From Myxococcota bacterium (GTDB taxonomy: Bacteria; Myxococcota; UBA4151), in the NCBI GenBank assembly GCA_028823075.1, contig JAPKCE010000165.1, forward strand, positions 1 to 5,362: a stretch of 5,362 bases of DNA, written 5' to 3'. The notes beneath the pieces are model-generated. The model was given only the letters and a program-made list of their open reading frames with translations, was not told where the DNA came from and made no database searches. Positions 1 to 5,362 of the stretch are shown in pieces. Both the position numbers and the translations under genes were made by a program. Every line of letters starts with the position of its first letter. Within the stretch, counting starts at the first letter, position 1.

Positions 1-2
1 TA

Positions 3-281
3 GTCGAGGTCAGGCCGAGGCCCATCGAAGAGGCGGTCGTTCTGGCGGCTCGGGCCGGCTCTTTATACGGCAATTCGGCGGCGCGCTACCCGCAACTTGC
101 AAACGGGCTTACTGTGATCGACGCCGAGCATCATATTGTGCCGGAAAGAGCGCTTAACTTAAGCGCTGCTGCAACCTTCGGCGGACTTGTTTTGCCCACT
201 TACAAAGAAGGTGCTCAAGCCCAAAACCTCTTTGGCTCGCCAGACCTGGGTCGAGCCCTCGACGGCGATGAGTTGATTTAA
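3..281 (+). CDS. C-terminal fragment of an unrecognised protein (5' end outside window)
   Basis: A plus-strand frame is open from the left edge (first whole codon at 3) to a TAA at 279-281, giving about 92 visible residues. The split codon at the edge ends in TA, so it cannot be a stop and the gene can extend leftward. Composition looks protein-like: a mixed hydrophobic/polar sequence with segments such as EEAVVLAARAGSLYGNSAAR, then LSAAATFGGLVLPTYKEGA, ending DLGRALDGDELI. The other two plus frames carry stops here. I do not recognise the family. It lacks the lipoyl-lysine region and C-terminal pattern of GcvH and does not resemble the end of GcvT, so it is not obviously a glycine-cleavage gene. 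Its stop lies 81 nt before the gcvP start, so co-transcription with gcvP is possible. No signal peptide or membrane segment is visible in this part. Confidence is moderate because it rests on an open frame and composition only. Confidence 0.5.
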   Translation, partial: VEVRPRPIEEAVVLAARAGSLYGNSAARYPQLANGLTVIDAEHHIVPERALNLSAAATFGGLVLPTYKEGAQAQNLFGSPDLGRALDGDELI

Positions 282-284
282 AAA

Positions 285-326
285 GCCTAACTGGGGCCTT
301 GGCGCAGAGCTTTGCCCCGGCTAGGC
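285..326 (+). promoter_or_regulatory. Strong stem-loop in the gcvP leader
   Basis: GCCTA (285-289) pairs with TAGGC (322-326), and CTGGGGC (291-297) pairs with GCCCCGG (314-320, one G-T pair). Only one A/C mismatch interrupts the 13-step stem, and the loop is 16 nt. It begins 3 nt after the TAA of the upstream frame and ends 36 nt before the gcvP ATG. No T-run follows, so it is not a classical intrinsic terminator. It could attenuate or separate expression of the two genes or stabilise the gcvP mRNA. It does not show the conserved cores of a glycine riboswitch. The pairing is seen directly; the function is inferred. Confidence 0.55.
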
Positions 327-351
327 AACTACCCAAGGGCAGACCGCCCAC

Positions 352-358
352 GAGGTGA
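352..358 (+). promoter_or_regulatory. Ribosome binding site of gcvP
   Basis: GAGGTGA is fully complementary to the anti-Shine-Dalgarno end of 16S rRNA and sits 4 nt before the ATG at 363. It decides the start: an in-frame TTG at 312 would add 17 residues, but that TTG lies inside the leader stem-loop, has no such site before it, and the added residues do not look like a GcvP N-terminus. Confidence 0.75.
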
Positions 359-362
359 CGCC

Positions 363-3236
363 ATGAGCTTGAATCTTGACCCCACCGATAGTTTTGCCCG
401 TCGCCACATCGGCCCTCGCTGCGAAGAGATCGAAAAGATGCTCAGCAGCGTAGGCCGCAGCAGCCTTGATGATCTTTGTGAGCATGCCATCCCGCAGGCG
501 ATTCGTTACCAAGGCGATTTGAGCGAAGCCTGTGGCGAGGCCCTAAGCGAGAGCCAGGCCCTGGCCCATCTGAAGGCTATGATCGGCAACAACAAAGTGC
601 TCACATCCTATATAGGCATGGGGTATTACGGCACCCAAACCCCGCCGGTTATTCTGCGCAATGTTCTAGAAAACCCGGGCTGGTATACTCAGTACACCCC
701 CTACCAAGCCGAGATCAGTCAGGGCCGGCTTGAGGCCTTGTTGAACTTTCAGACGATGGTCGCTGAACTCACCGGTTTACCCGTGGCTAACGCCTCTTTA
801 TTGGACGAAGGAACAGCGGCAGCAGAAGCGATGAGTTTGGCGCTGCGCGCTGCAAAAAAACGTAAAGGTCGACGCTTTTTCGTCGATGCCAATTGCCACC
901 CACAAACCATCGCCTGTGTGCAAACCCGTGCCCTTCCCATCGACATCGATGTCGAAGTCGGCTCGCCTGCCGACTTTATCTTTGATGACACCGTCTTTGG
1001 CGTTCTTCTCGCTTATCCGGGAAGCGATGGCGCTATCGGCAACCCAGGCCCGGTGATTAACGCTGCCCATGCCTCAGGCGCGCTGGCCATTTTAGTCTGC
1101 GACCTTTTGGCTCAGGTGCTGCTCAAAAGCGCCGGAAGTCTAGGTGCCGATGTTGCCGTAGGTACGACCCAGCGCTTTGGCGTGCCACTTGGGTTTGGCG
1201 GCCCGCATGCTGCCTTCATGGCTTGCTCTGAGATTCATAAACGGCGCATCCCGGGCCGCATCATCGGTATTTCGAAAGATATTGAAGGGCGCTTGGCACT
1301 GCGCATGGCATTACAAACGCGCGAGCAGCATATTCGCCGCGATCGCGCCACCTCGAACATCTGCACCGCCCAGGTCCTGCTCGCTATTATCGCCGGCATG
1401 TACGCCGTTTATCATGGTCCCGATGGACTCAAACGGATCGCCCGCAGGGTCTCGAATTTGGCGCAAACCTTGGCGGCCGGGCTAAAGGCTTTGGGCTTTG
1501 ATCTCGAGCATGAAACTTTTTTCGATACCCTCACGGTACGAGCGAAAGGGCGCTGCGCCGAACTTCATGAGGCAGCGCGCTCCATGGGCTATAACCTGCG
1601 TGACTTCGGCCCCGGCGATGATCGCATCGCTATCGCTTTGGACGAAACCTGCACAGCCGAAGACCTCAGCAAGCTTTTGCAAGTCTTTGGCGGCTCCGGG
1701 GAATTGCCCGAAGCCGAAGAGGCGGATTTTGGCCAACTTAATCGCAGTAACGCCGTCCTTGAGCATGAGATTTTCACGAAGCATCACAGCGAGACGGAGA
1801 TGCTGCGTTATTTGCATCGCTTGCAGGCCAAAGACCTGAGCCTAACCGGCTCGATGATTCCTCTGGGCTCTTGCACCATGAAGCTTAACGCCACGGCGCA
1901 GATGCTGCCGGTGACCTGGAGCGAGTTTGGCGCCATGCATCCTTTTGTGCCGGCCGATCAGAGCCAAGGCTACCGTATGATGTTTGCCGATATCGAGGCG
2001 ATGCTCGCGGAAATCACCGGTTTGCCGGGCGTCAGCTTGCAACCCAACGCCGGTTCGCAAGGAGAATACGCCGGTATGTTGGTCATCAAGGCCTACCACA
2101 ACGGCCGAGGTGAAGGGCATCGTAACATTTGCCTTATCCCCGCTTCAGCTCATGGTACCAACCCAGCTTCGGCCGTGATGGCAGGCTTAAAAGTGGCATT
2201 GGTAGCCTGCGACGGGCGCGGCAACGTCGATTTAGCGGATCTGCGTGTTCAGGCCGAAAAGCACAGCGACAACCTCGCTGCCATAATGGTCACTTACCCG
2301 AGCACGCACGGGGTGTTTGAGACCGGTATCGTTGAACTTTGCGAGATCGTTCACGAACATGGCGGCCAGGTGTACCTCGACGGCGCTAATATGAACGCCC
2401 AAGTCGGGCTTGCCAGACCCGGCGATTACGGCGCCGACGTCATGCATCTCAACCTGCATAAAACCTTCGCCATTCCTCATGGTGGTGGCGGTCCGGGGAT
2501 CGGCCCCATCGCCGTGGGCGCGCATCTCTCGCCCTACCTTCCGGGGCATCCCCTAGAGGCACAGATTAGTAGCGAGACGAGTATCGGAGCCATCAGCGCC
2601 GCCCCCTGGGGAAGCGCCGGTGTGCTGCCAATCTCTTGGATGTACCTGCGTCTTCTGGGCGCCGACGGCCTAAAGCGCTCAAGCCAAATAGCGATCTTAA
2701 GCGCCAACTATTTAGCCTATGCGCTGAAGGACGATTACGACCTGCTTTACACCGGCGAGCGCGGTTATGTGGCGCATGAGTTCATTCTCGATATTCGTCC
2801 CATTAAAAAATCTTGTGGGGTTGATGTCGTCGATGTTGCCAAACGCTTGATGGATTACGGCTTTCATAGCCCCACGATGAGCTTTCCGGTGGCCGGCACG
2901 CTGATGGTTGAGCCCACCGAAAGCGAACCCAAAGTTGAACTCGACCGCTTGGTCGAGGCGCTCAAACTGATTCGTGCGGAGATCGCTGCGGTAGAGGCTG
3001 GCGAGTTCAGCGCCGAGACTTCAGTTTTGCGCAACGCTCCGCATAGCGCTCAGGTTATTTGCGGCGATTGGGGTCGCGCCTACAGCCGAGAACTCGCGGC
3101 TTTTCCAACTGCCCATACTCGCCAAAGCAAGTTCTGGCCTAGCGTGTCGCGCATCGACGAAGCTTATGGCGACCGCAACCTAATCTGCACCTGCCCGCCG
3201 CTATCGGCTTATGGCGAAGCGCTCGACGAAGCTTAG
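363..3236 (+). CDS. gcvP: Glycine dehydrogenase (aminomethyl-transferring), P-protein of the glycine cleavage system
   Basis: PLP-dependent decarboxylase (EC 1.4.4.2): it decarboxylates glycine and passes the aminomethyl group to lipoylated GcvH; GcvT and Lpd complete the cycle. It is cytoplasmic. The protein has 957 residues, the usual length for the one-chain form that fuses the halves split as GcvPA and GcvPB in other bacteria. The N-terminal half has the family start (SFARRHIG, 10-17), YIGMGYYGTQTPP (83-95), the NPGWYTQYTPYQAEISQGR region (104-122) and a DEGTAAAEA segment near 148-156. The C-terminal half carries GSMIPLGSCTMKLN (496-509), SAHGTNPASA (from 595), DGANMNAQ (673-680) and the PLP site NLHKT with Lys700, followed by a Gly-rich loop HGGGGPGIGP. 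It ends with DRNLICTCPPLSAY plus a short GEALDEA tail. No frameshift or missing key residue is seen. The ATG at 363 is chosen because of its Shine-Dalgarno and family alignment. gcvT and gcvH are not visible upstream, and the gene runs convergently toward the minus-strand genes. Confidence 0.97.
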   Translation: MSLNLDPTDSFARRHIGPRCEEIEKMLSSVGRSSLDDLCEHAIPQAIRYQGDLSEACGEALSESQALAHLKAMIGNNKVLTSYIGMGYYGTQTPPVILRNVLENPGWYTQYTPYQAEISQGRLEALLNFQTMVAELTGLPVANASLLDEGTAAAEAMSLALRAAKKRKGRRFFVDANCHPQTIACVQTRALPIDIDVEVGSPADFIFDDTVFGVLLAYPGSDGAIGNPGPVINAAHASGALAILVCDLLAQVLLKSAGSLGADVAVGTTQRFGVPLGFGGPHAAFMACSEIHKRRIPGRIIGISKDIEGRLALRMALQTREQHIRRDRATSNICTAQVLLAIIAGMYAVYHGPDGLKRIARRVSNLAQTLAAGLKALGFDLEHETFFDTLTVRAKGRCAELHEAARSMGYNLRDFGPGDDRIAIALDETCTAEDLSKLLQVFGGSGELPEAEEADFGQLNRSNAVLEHEIFTKHHSETEMLRYLHRLQAKDLSLTGSMIPLGSCTMKLNATAQMLPVTWSEFGAMHPFVPADQSQGYRMMFADIEAMLAEITGLPGVSLQPNAGSQGEYAGMLVIKAYHNGRGEGHRNICLIPASAHGTNPASAVMAGLKVALVACDGRGNVDLADLRVQAEKHSDNLAAIMVTYPSTHGVFETGIVELCEIVHEHGGQVYLDGANMNAQVGLARPGDYGADVMHLNLHKTFAIPHGGGGPGIGPIAVGAHLSPYLPGHPLEAQISSETSIGAISAAPWGSAGVLPISWMYLRLLGADGLKRSSQIAILSANYLAYALKDDYDLLYTGERGYVAHEFILDIRPIKKSCGVDVVDVAKRLMDYGFHSPTMSFPVAGTLMVEPTESEPKVELDRLVEALKLIRAEIAAVEAGEFSAETSVLRNAPHSAQVICGDWGRAYSRELAAFPTAHTRQSKFWPSVSRIDEAYGDRNLICTCPPLSAYGEALDEA
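3154..3235 (+). repeat. Short direct repeats at the gcvP 3' end
   Basis: TCGACGAAGCTTA occurs at 3154-3166 and again at 3223-3235, and CTTATGGCGA occurs at 3163-3172 and 3208-3217. In the first copy the two words overlap as one block; in the second they are in swapped order. The second set encodes the last residues (AYGEALDEA), which lie past the usual conserved C-terminus, so the tail may have arisen by local duplication. The repeats are seen directly; the origin is inferred. Confidence 0.5.
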
Positions 3237-3661
3237 TCGCAGCCGAGCGATTCGGCCTGTACCCTCGAGTATCAGCGCGACCGATAGGGCGCCCAGGGCG
3301 ACTACCAAACGCGGCGTCGTAACCACCGGCCAGGCTCACACCGACGCACCAGGAGTCAAGCGGCATCATGGCGTAATCGCCACTGATCAAAACCCATCTG
3401 CGGTCGGTATTACTAGCCAACATCAGGGCGATCTCGATGCTCGGCACAGCGGTTGCGGGTGTGGTGCCAGGAGCGCGCGGGTTGCCTGAGAGGTGGCGGC
3501 GCGAATCACAGCCATCTTCTTCTATGGCGTTTCCGTCATCGCAGGCTTCAAGGTCAAGCTGAACAATGGCGTCATCACAAGCAGTAACAACGCAATTCGA
3601 TGGGTTGAGGGGTGTCGCAGGCGGCGAATAGGAGCAAACAAAGAGCGATTAATTTATTCGT
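3237..3661 (-). pseudogene. Decayed lipoprotein gene with myxobacterial Cys-rich disulfide repeat
   Basis: No intact gene is present, but the minus strand holds two pieces of one in different frames. From 3661 downward, one frame reads T-NKLIALCLLLFAAC-DTPQP: a Lys, a hydrophobic core and a lipobox Cys (codon 3619-3617), as in a lipoprotein signal peptide. The codon where ATG would be is ACG (3661-3659), preceded 8 nt away by GAAAGG (3675-3670). That frame stops at TGA 3577-3575. The frame one base over, open from 3648, reads CDDAIVQLDLEACDDGN then AIEEDGCDS (about 3579-3502). This matches the myxobacterial Cys-rich repeat pattern CGDGxVxxxEECDDGNxxxxDGC with some residues lost (CGDG became CDDA; a later Cys appears as Arg). 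That frame has no ATG, GTG or TTG before 3447. It stays open to a stop at 3139, inside gcvP antisense, but beyond about 3448 I recognise nothing. The simplest reading is a lost start plus a frameshift between roughly 3619 and 3579. A sequencing error is possible but would not explain the missing start. The left boundary is set at the gcvP stop and is arbitrary. Confidence 0.6.
3242..3256 (+). terminator. Small hairpin just after gcvP (weak terminator candidate)
   Basis: GCCGA (3242-3246) pairs with TCGGC (3252-3256) around a 5-nt loop, 5 nt after the gcvP stop. The stem is short and GC-rich but no T-run follows, so intrinsic termination is doubtful. It is the only hairpin I found close downstream of gcvP. 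Confidence 0.25.
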
Positions 3662-3702
3662 AGTCAGCGCCTTTCGGTCAGGGGCTCACGATCGTTCAGT
3701 GA

Positions 3703-3730
3703 AGCGTTCAGGTCAATAAATTCTGACGCT
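3703..3730. other. Stem-loop 1 of the intergenic cluster
   Basis: AGCG-TCAG (3703-3706 and 3708-3711, one bulged T) pairs with CTGACGCT (3723-3730) around an AT-rich 11-nt loop. It lies between the minus-strand CefD-like gene and the decayed lipoprotein. The role is unknown. Confidence 0.4.
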
Positions 3731-3735
3731 CAGCT

Positions 3736-3760
3736 ACCTTTCGGGAAACCGAAGTTAGGT
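3736..3760 (+). other. Stem-loop 2, GAAA tetraloop
   Basis: ACCTTTCGG (3736-3744) pairs with CCGAA (3749-3753) and AGGT (3757-3760), with a GTT bulge at 3754-3756. The loop on the plus strand is GAAA (3745-3748), a GNRA tetraloop that stabilises RNA hairpins, which hints that the structured transcript may be the plus-strand one. No T-run follows. The pairing is visible; the function is not known. Confidence 0.4.
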
Positions 3761-3776
3761 CTCTGTAATTGCAGCA

Positions 3777-3813
3777 CTTTGGACCCGGTGTGGCATCGGG
3801 TTTGTTACCAAAG
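3777..3813 (-). terminator. Two-part hairpin downstream of the CefD-like gene (terminator candidate)
   Basis: CTTTGG (3777-3782) pairs with CCAAAG (3808-3813). Inside it, ACCCGGT (3783-3789) pairs with ATCGGGT (3795-3801) around a 5-nt loop, with a 6-nt bulge on one side. Read on the minus strand it starts 17 nt after the stop of the class V aminotransferase-fold gene, where a terminator would be expected. There is no T-run on either strand, so it may instead be a 3'-end stabilising or Rho-associated structure. Confidence 0.4.
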
Positions 3814-3830
3814 CGCGCAAGCTTGCCGAC

Positions 3831-4988
3831 TCATCCAAGCAATCCTGAAAGCACCCCACTTAATGCCTCGATTTGTTGAGTAGTGGTGTGACTTTGACAA
3901 CTAATTCGCAGCAGTCGATGGCCGCCAAAGCTGAGTACGGGCACCTCGATTCGATGCTCGTCAGCCAAAATCCGCTGCAGCGGGTCGGTTGCCAAATGAT
4001 GGTCCACATTGACCGGCTCTAGCGGTAAAATCAAACTCACCATCGAGCCGATCATGGTCGCTGGACAGGTTCTTTTTAAACCCAATTCCTCGACCAGTAA
4101 ATCCGCGCCTAGGAGGGCCTTCTTCCGGTTCGAGCGCATAAGGCCAGGCAGTCCGTCTGGATGCAATTGACTCAAGGCCTCGATCGCAAAAGGCACGCTG
4201 AGCCATGCGCTCGGATCGAAGGTCCCGGTCCAATCAAAACATTCCTGCCAGCGGCGCGGCCCGCTCAGGTTGAGACCATGACTCAACGAGGCCGGCAGCA
4301 AACGCTGATGAAAGTCACTTCGTACATGAACAAAGGCGGCTCCGAGAGGCGCACAGATCCATTTGTGGAGATTACCGGTGGTAAAAGCCGCACCGCAGCC
4401 ATCGAGATCCATTTTCACCATACCGGGGCTGTGGGCGGCGTCGACCAAGCTCTCAACCCCACGAGAGCGTAAGGCAGCAACCAAATCGTGCAGGGGTAAG
4501 ACCCAAGCAGTCGGGCTGGTGATCGCGTCGATCAACGCAAAACGGCTGCGCGGGCCGCAGGCTTGCAGCATCGCTTCAATCACCGCCTCGGGTCCCGGGC
4601 AGGGAAAAGGAAGACGCACTTCAACCACCCGAGCGCCTCGTGCTTGGGCCAAATAATCCAAGGCGGCACGGCAAGCACCGTAGGCATGATCGAGGACCAA
4701 AATTTCATCACCAGCCTTGATATCAAGGCTGCGAAGCATCGAATTGACGCCATAGGTAGCGTTGGGCACAAAAGCGAGGTCGTCGGACTCGGCGCCCACC
4801 AATCGGGACACCGCCTGGCGCGCCTCGTCGAGCGCCGGCAGATATTGGTCGAGAAAGAACCGTACGGGTTGCGCCTCAAGCTGAAGACGCCACTTTTCTT
4901 GGTGCCGGTGGACGCTCGCTAAGCGCGCACCAAAAGAGCCGTGATTCAAAAAGTTCCACGTTGGATCGAGCAACCAAGAGTCTTGCAT
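3831..4988 (-). CDS. PLP-dependent class V aminotransferase-fold protein, isopenicillin-N epimerase (CefD)-like
   Basis: A complete 385-residue cytoplasmic PLP enzyme, normal length for the family. The N-terminus has the CefD-like signature FLNHGSFGA (13-21) followed by a PVRFF segment (41-45). PNATYGVNS (75-83) would contact the cofactor phosphate. The PLP-pyridine aspartate is Asp183 in DAAHSPGM, and the Schiff-base lysine is Lys209 in TGNLHKW (204-210). DWTGTFDPSAW (252-262) and the C-terminal LLRISCQ with Arg361, the expected carboxylate-binding arginine, are also present, so it looks catalytically competent. The family includes isopenicillin-N epimerases, cysteine desulfurase/lyase-like and other amino-acid enzymes; the substrate cannot be read from sequence. 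The start is ATG 4988-4986, because GAGG (4998-4995) lies 6 nt before it; a TTG two codons earlier would leave no spacing. It follows a copper monooxygenase gene by 39 nt on the same strand, so an operon is plausible. There are no beta-lactam biosynthesis neighbours in view, so a CefD function is not claimed. Confidence 0.92.
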   Translation of the reverse strand: MQDSWLLDPTWNFLNHGSFGARLASVHRHQEKWRLQLEAQPVRFFLDQYLPALDEARQAVSRLVGAESDDLAFVPNATYGVNSMLRSLDIKAGDEILVLDHAYGACRAALDYLAQARGARVVEVRLPFPCPGPEAVIEAMLQACGPRSRFALIDAITSPTAWVLPLHDLVAALRSRGVESLVDAAHSPGMVKMDLDGCGAAFTTGNLHKWICAPLGAAFVHVRSDFHQRLLPASLSHGLNLSGPRRWQECFDWTGTFDPSAWLSVPFAIEALSQLHPDGLPGLMRSNRKKALLGADLLVEELGLKRTCPATMIGSMVSLILPLEPVNVDHHLATDPLQRILADEHRIEVPVLSFGGHRLLRISCQSHTTTQQIEALSGVLSGLLG

Positions 4989-4994
4989 ATCCAA

Positions 4995-5001
4995 CCTCTT
5001 T
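4995..5001 (-). promoter_or_regulatory. Ribosome binding site of the CefD-like gene
   Basis: On the minus strand AAAGAGG (5001-4995) sits 6 nt before the ATG at 4988. This spacing favours that ATG over the in-frame TTG at 4994-4992, which would touch the site. Confidence 0.65.
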
Positions 5002-5027
5002 AAAACAGCGCTAGCATCGGGGTTTGA

Positions 5028-5362
5028 CTAAGGGGTAGCCCGCGTCACAAAGACCGCTGCGAGGCACATCTCATCGCTGGTGTCCTCGCCAAAAACGGTG
5101 GTCTCGGTGCGGCTTCGAGAGTCGAAAGTACAGGTGGTGCGCATTACGTCGGTGGGCAAAAGGCGAATCGGTTCGTCTAGAAAATAGCCGAGCTGCCAAT
5201 TAAAGTCCCAGCGCTTCACATTCATCATGCAACTCACCTCTCCGGCGCGCACGCGTTCAAGCCGGTACTTGGTGCCGATCTCATGCATATGCGGTAAAAT
5301 GCCCCAAACATGCACCGGCACTGGCGCTCCGGCTTCGCTGACCAAAATGTCGCTGGTCTCGA
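5028..5362 (-). CDS. PHM-like copper type II monooxygenase, C-terminal domain (5' end outside window)
   Basis: The last 110 or so residues of a gene that enters from the right edge; the frame is open to 5362 and stops at TAG (5030-5028). It matches the C-terminal domain of ascorbate-dependent type II copper monooxygenases (peptidylglycine alpha-hydroxylating monooxygenase/dopamine beta-hydroxylase fold). LPHMHEIGTKY supplies the His-x-His copper ligands (visible residues 24 and 26, codons 5291-5283). GEDTSDEMCL supplies the Met ligand (visible residue 98, codon 5069-5067) followed by Cys, as in the CuM site of PHM. RWDFNWQ and TTCTFDS are further family features. Cys77 and Cys99 probably form the disulfide seen in PHM, which would fit an exported protein. 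The N-terminal copper domain and any signal peptide lie outside the window. In animals these enzymes hydroxylate C-H bonds using ascorbate and O2; bacterial substrates are mostly unknown. The gene is followed after 39 nt by the PLP enzyme. Confidence 0.93.
   Translation of the reverse strand, partial: ETSDILVSEAGAPVPVHVWGILPHMHEIGTKYRLERVRAGEVSCMMNVKRWDFNWQLGYFLDEPIRLLPTDVMRTTCTFDSRSRTETTVFGEDTSDEMCLAAVFVTRATP

Larger units (their letters stand above)
3662..3830. other. Gap between decayed lipoprotein and CefD-like gene; stem-loops, no gene
   Basis: No open frame of convincing composition lies here on either strand. What it holds is structure: three consecutive stem-loops (listed separately) and a diverged direct repeat, TCAGC plus CCTTTCGG, at 3664-3677 and 3730-3744. 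On the minus strand the first copy supplies the Shine-Dalgarno-like GAAAGG of the decayed lipoprotein. I see no convincing sigma-70 promoter on either strand. Confidence 0.5.

Noticed and set aside
312..362. N-terminal extension of GcvP from TTG 312
   Set aside because: The TTG sits within the leader stem-loop, and the ATG at 363 has a perfect Shine-Dalgarno and the usual family N-terminus.
282..362. Glycine riboswitch upstream of gcvP
   Set aside because: The gap is only 81 nt and shows one simple hairpin; I see none of the conserved glycine aptamer core sequences and no room for a full aptamer.
749..2549. Several antisense and alternate-frame open frames within gcvP, and likewise within 3961-4922
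   Set aside because: They are shadows of strongly conserved genes, with no motifs, ribosome binding sites or independent composition signal.
3139..3447. Minus-strand open frame from GTG 3447 to a stop inside gcvP
   Set aside because: It is the unrecognisable tail of the lipoprotein-remnant frame. It overlaps gcvP by about 98 nt and has no visible ribosome binding site or family motif, so I do not list it as a gene of its own.
3211..3489. Plus-strand open frame of 92 residues overlapping the gcvP end
   Set aside because: It is rich in Arg, Ser, Thr and Ala with no recognisable motif, starts inside gcvP, and is antisense to the Cys-rich repeat remnant whose motifs are specific. I take it as a chance frame.
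3690..3716. TTGACC as a minus-strand -35 box for the lipoprotein remnant
   Set aside because: At 17-nt spacing the -10 candidate is GATCGT, a poor match, so the promoter is unsupported.
3754..3760. Integron attC-like box GTTAGGT
   Set aside because: It fits GTTRRRY, but I found no matching RYYYAAC partner at the right distance and no integrase or cassette genes; it is part of the stem-loop at 3736-3760.

Overview
The window reads as ordinary bacterial chromosome of moderately high GC, most likely from a myxobacterium or another Myxococcota/Deltaproteobacteria-type lineage. That placement is an inference from two things. One is a degraded Cys-rich repeat of the 'CGDGxxxxxEECDDGN...DGC' type, which is typical of myxobacterial secreted proteins. 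The other is a PHM-like copper type II monooxygenase domain, common in the same organisms. No phage, IS, CRISPR, rRNA or tRNA signature is visible.

Layout, left to right. (1) 3-281, plus strand: the C-terminal end of an unrecognised protein, cut by the window edge. (2) 285-326: a strong stem-loop in the 81-nt gap before gcvP, followed by a clear Shine-Dalgarno. (3) 363-3236, plus: gcvP, a full-length single-chain P-protein (glycine decarboxylase) of the glycine cleavage system, with its catalytic lysine and all expected motifs intact. (4) 3237-3830: a gap of about 600 nt with no intact gene. It holds a decayed minus-strand lipoprotein gene (signal peptide and lipobox in one frame, a myxobacterial Cys-rich repeat in another, start codon position reading ACG) and, beside it, three stem-loops. 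(5) 3831-4988, minus: a complete PLP-dependent class V aminotransferase-fold protein of the isopenicillin-N-epimerase (CefD)-like group. (6) 5028-5362, minus: the C-terminal part of a PHM-like copper monooxygenase, continuing beyond the right edge.

The copper monooxygenase and the CefD-like enzyme share a strand with a 39-nt gap and may be co-transcribed. gcvP converges on them. gcvP works with GcvT, GcvH and Lpd to turn glycine into CO2, NH3 and methylene-tetrahydrofolate, but neither gcvT nor gcvH is visible in the sequence available upstream. I see no convincing new biological system. The most noteworthy items are the decayed lipoprotein, the gcvP leader hairpin, and the pairing of the PLP enzyme with the copper oxygenase.
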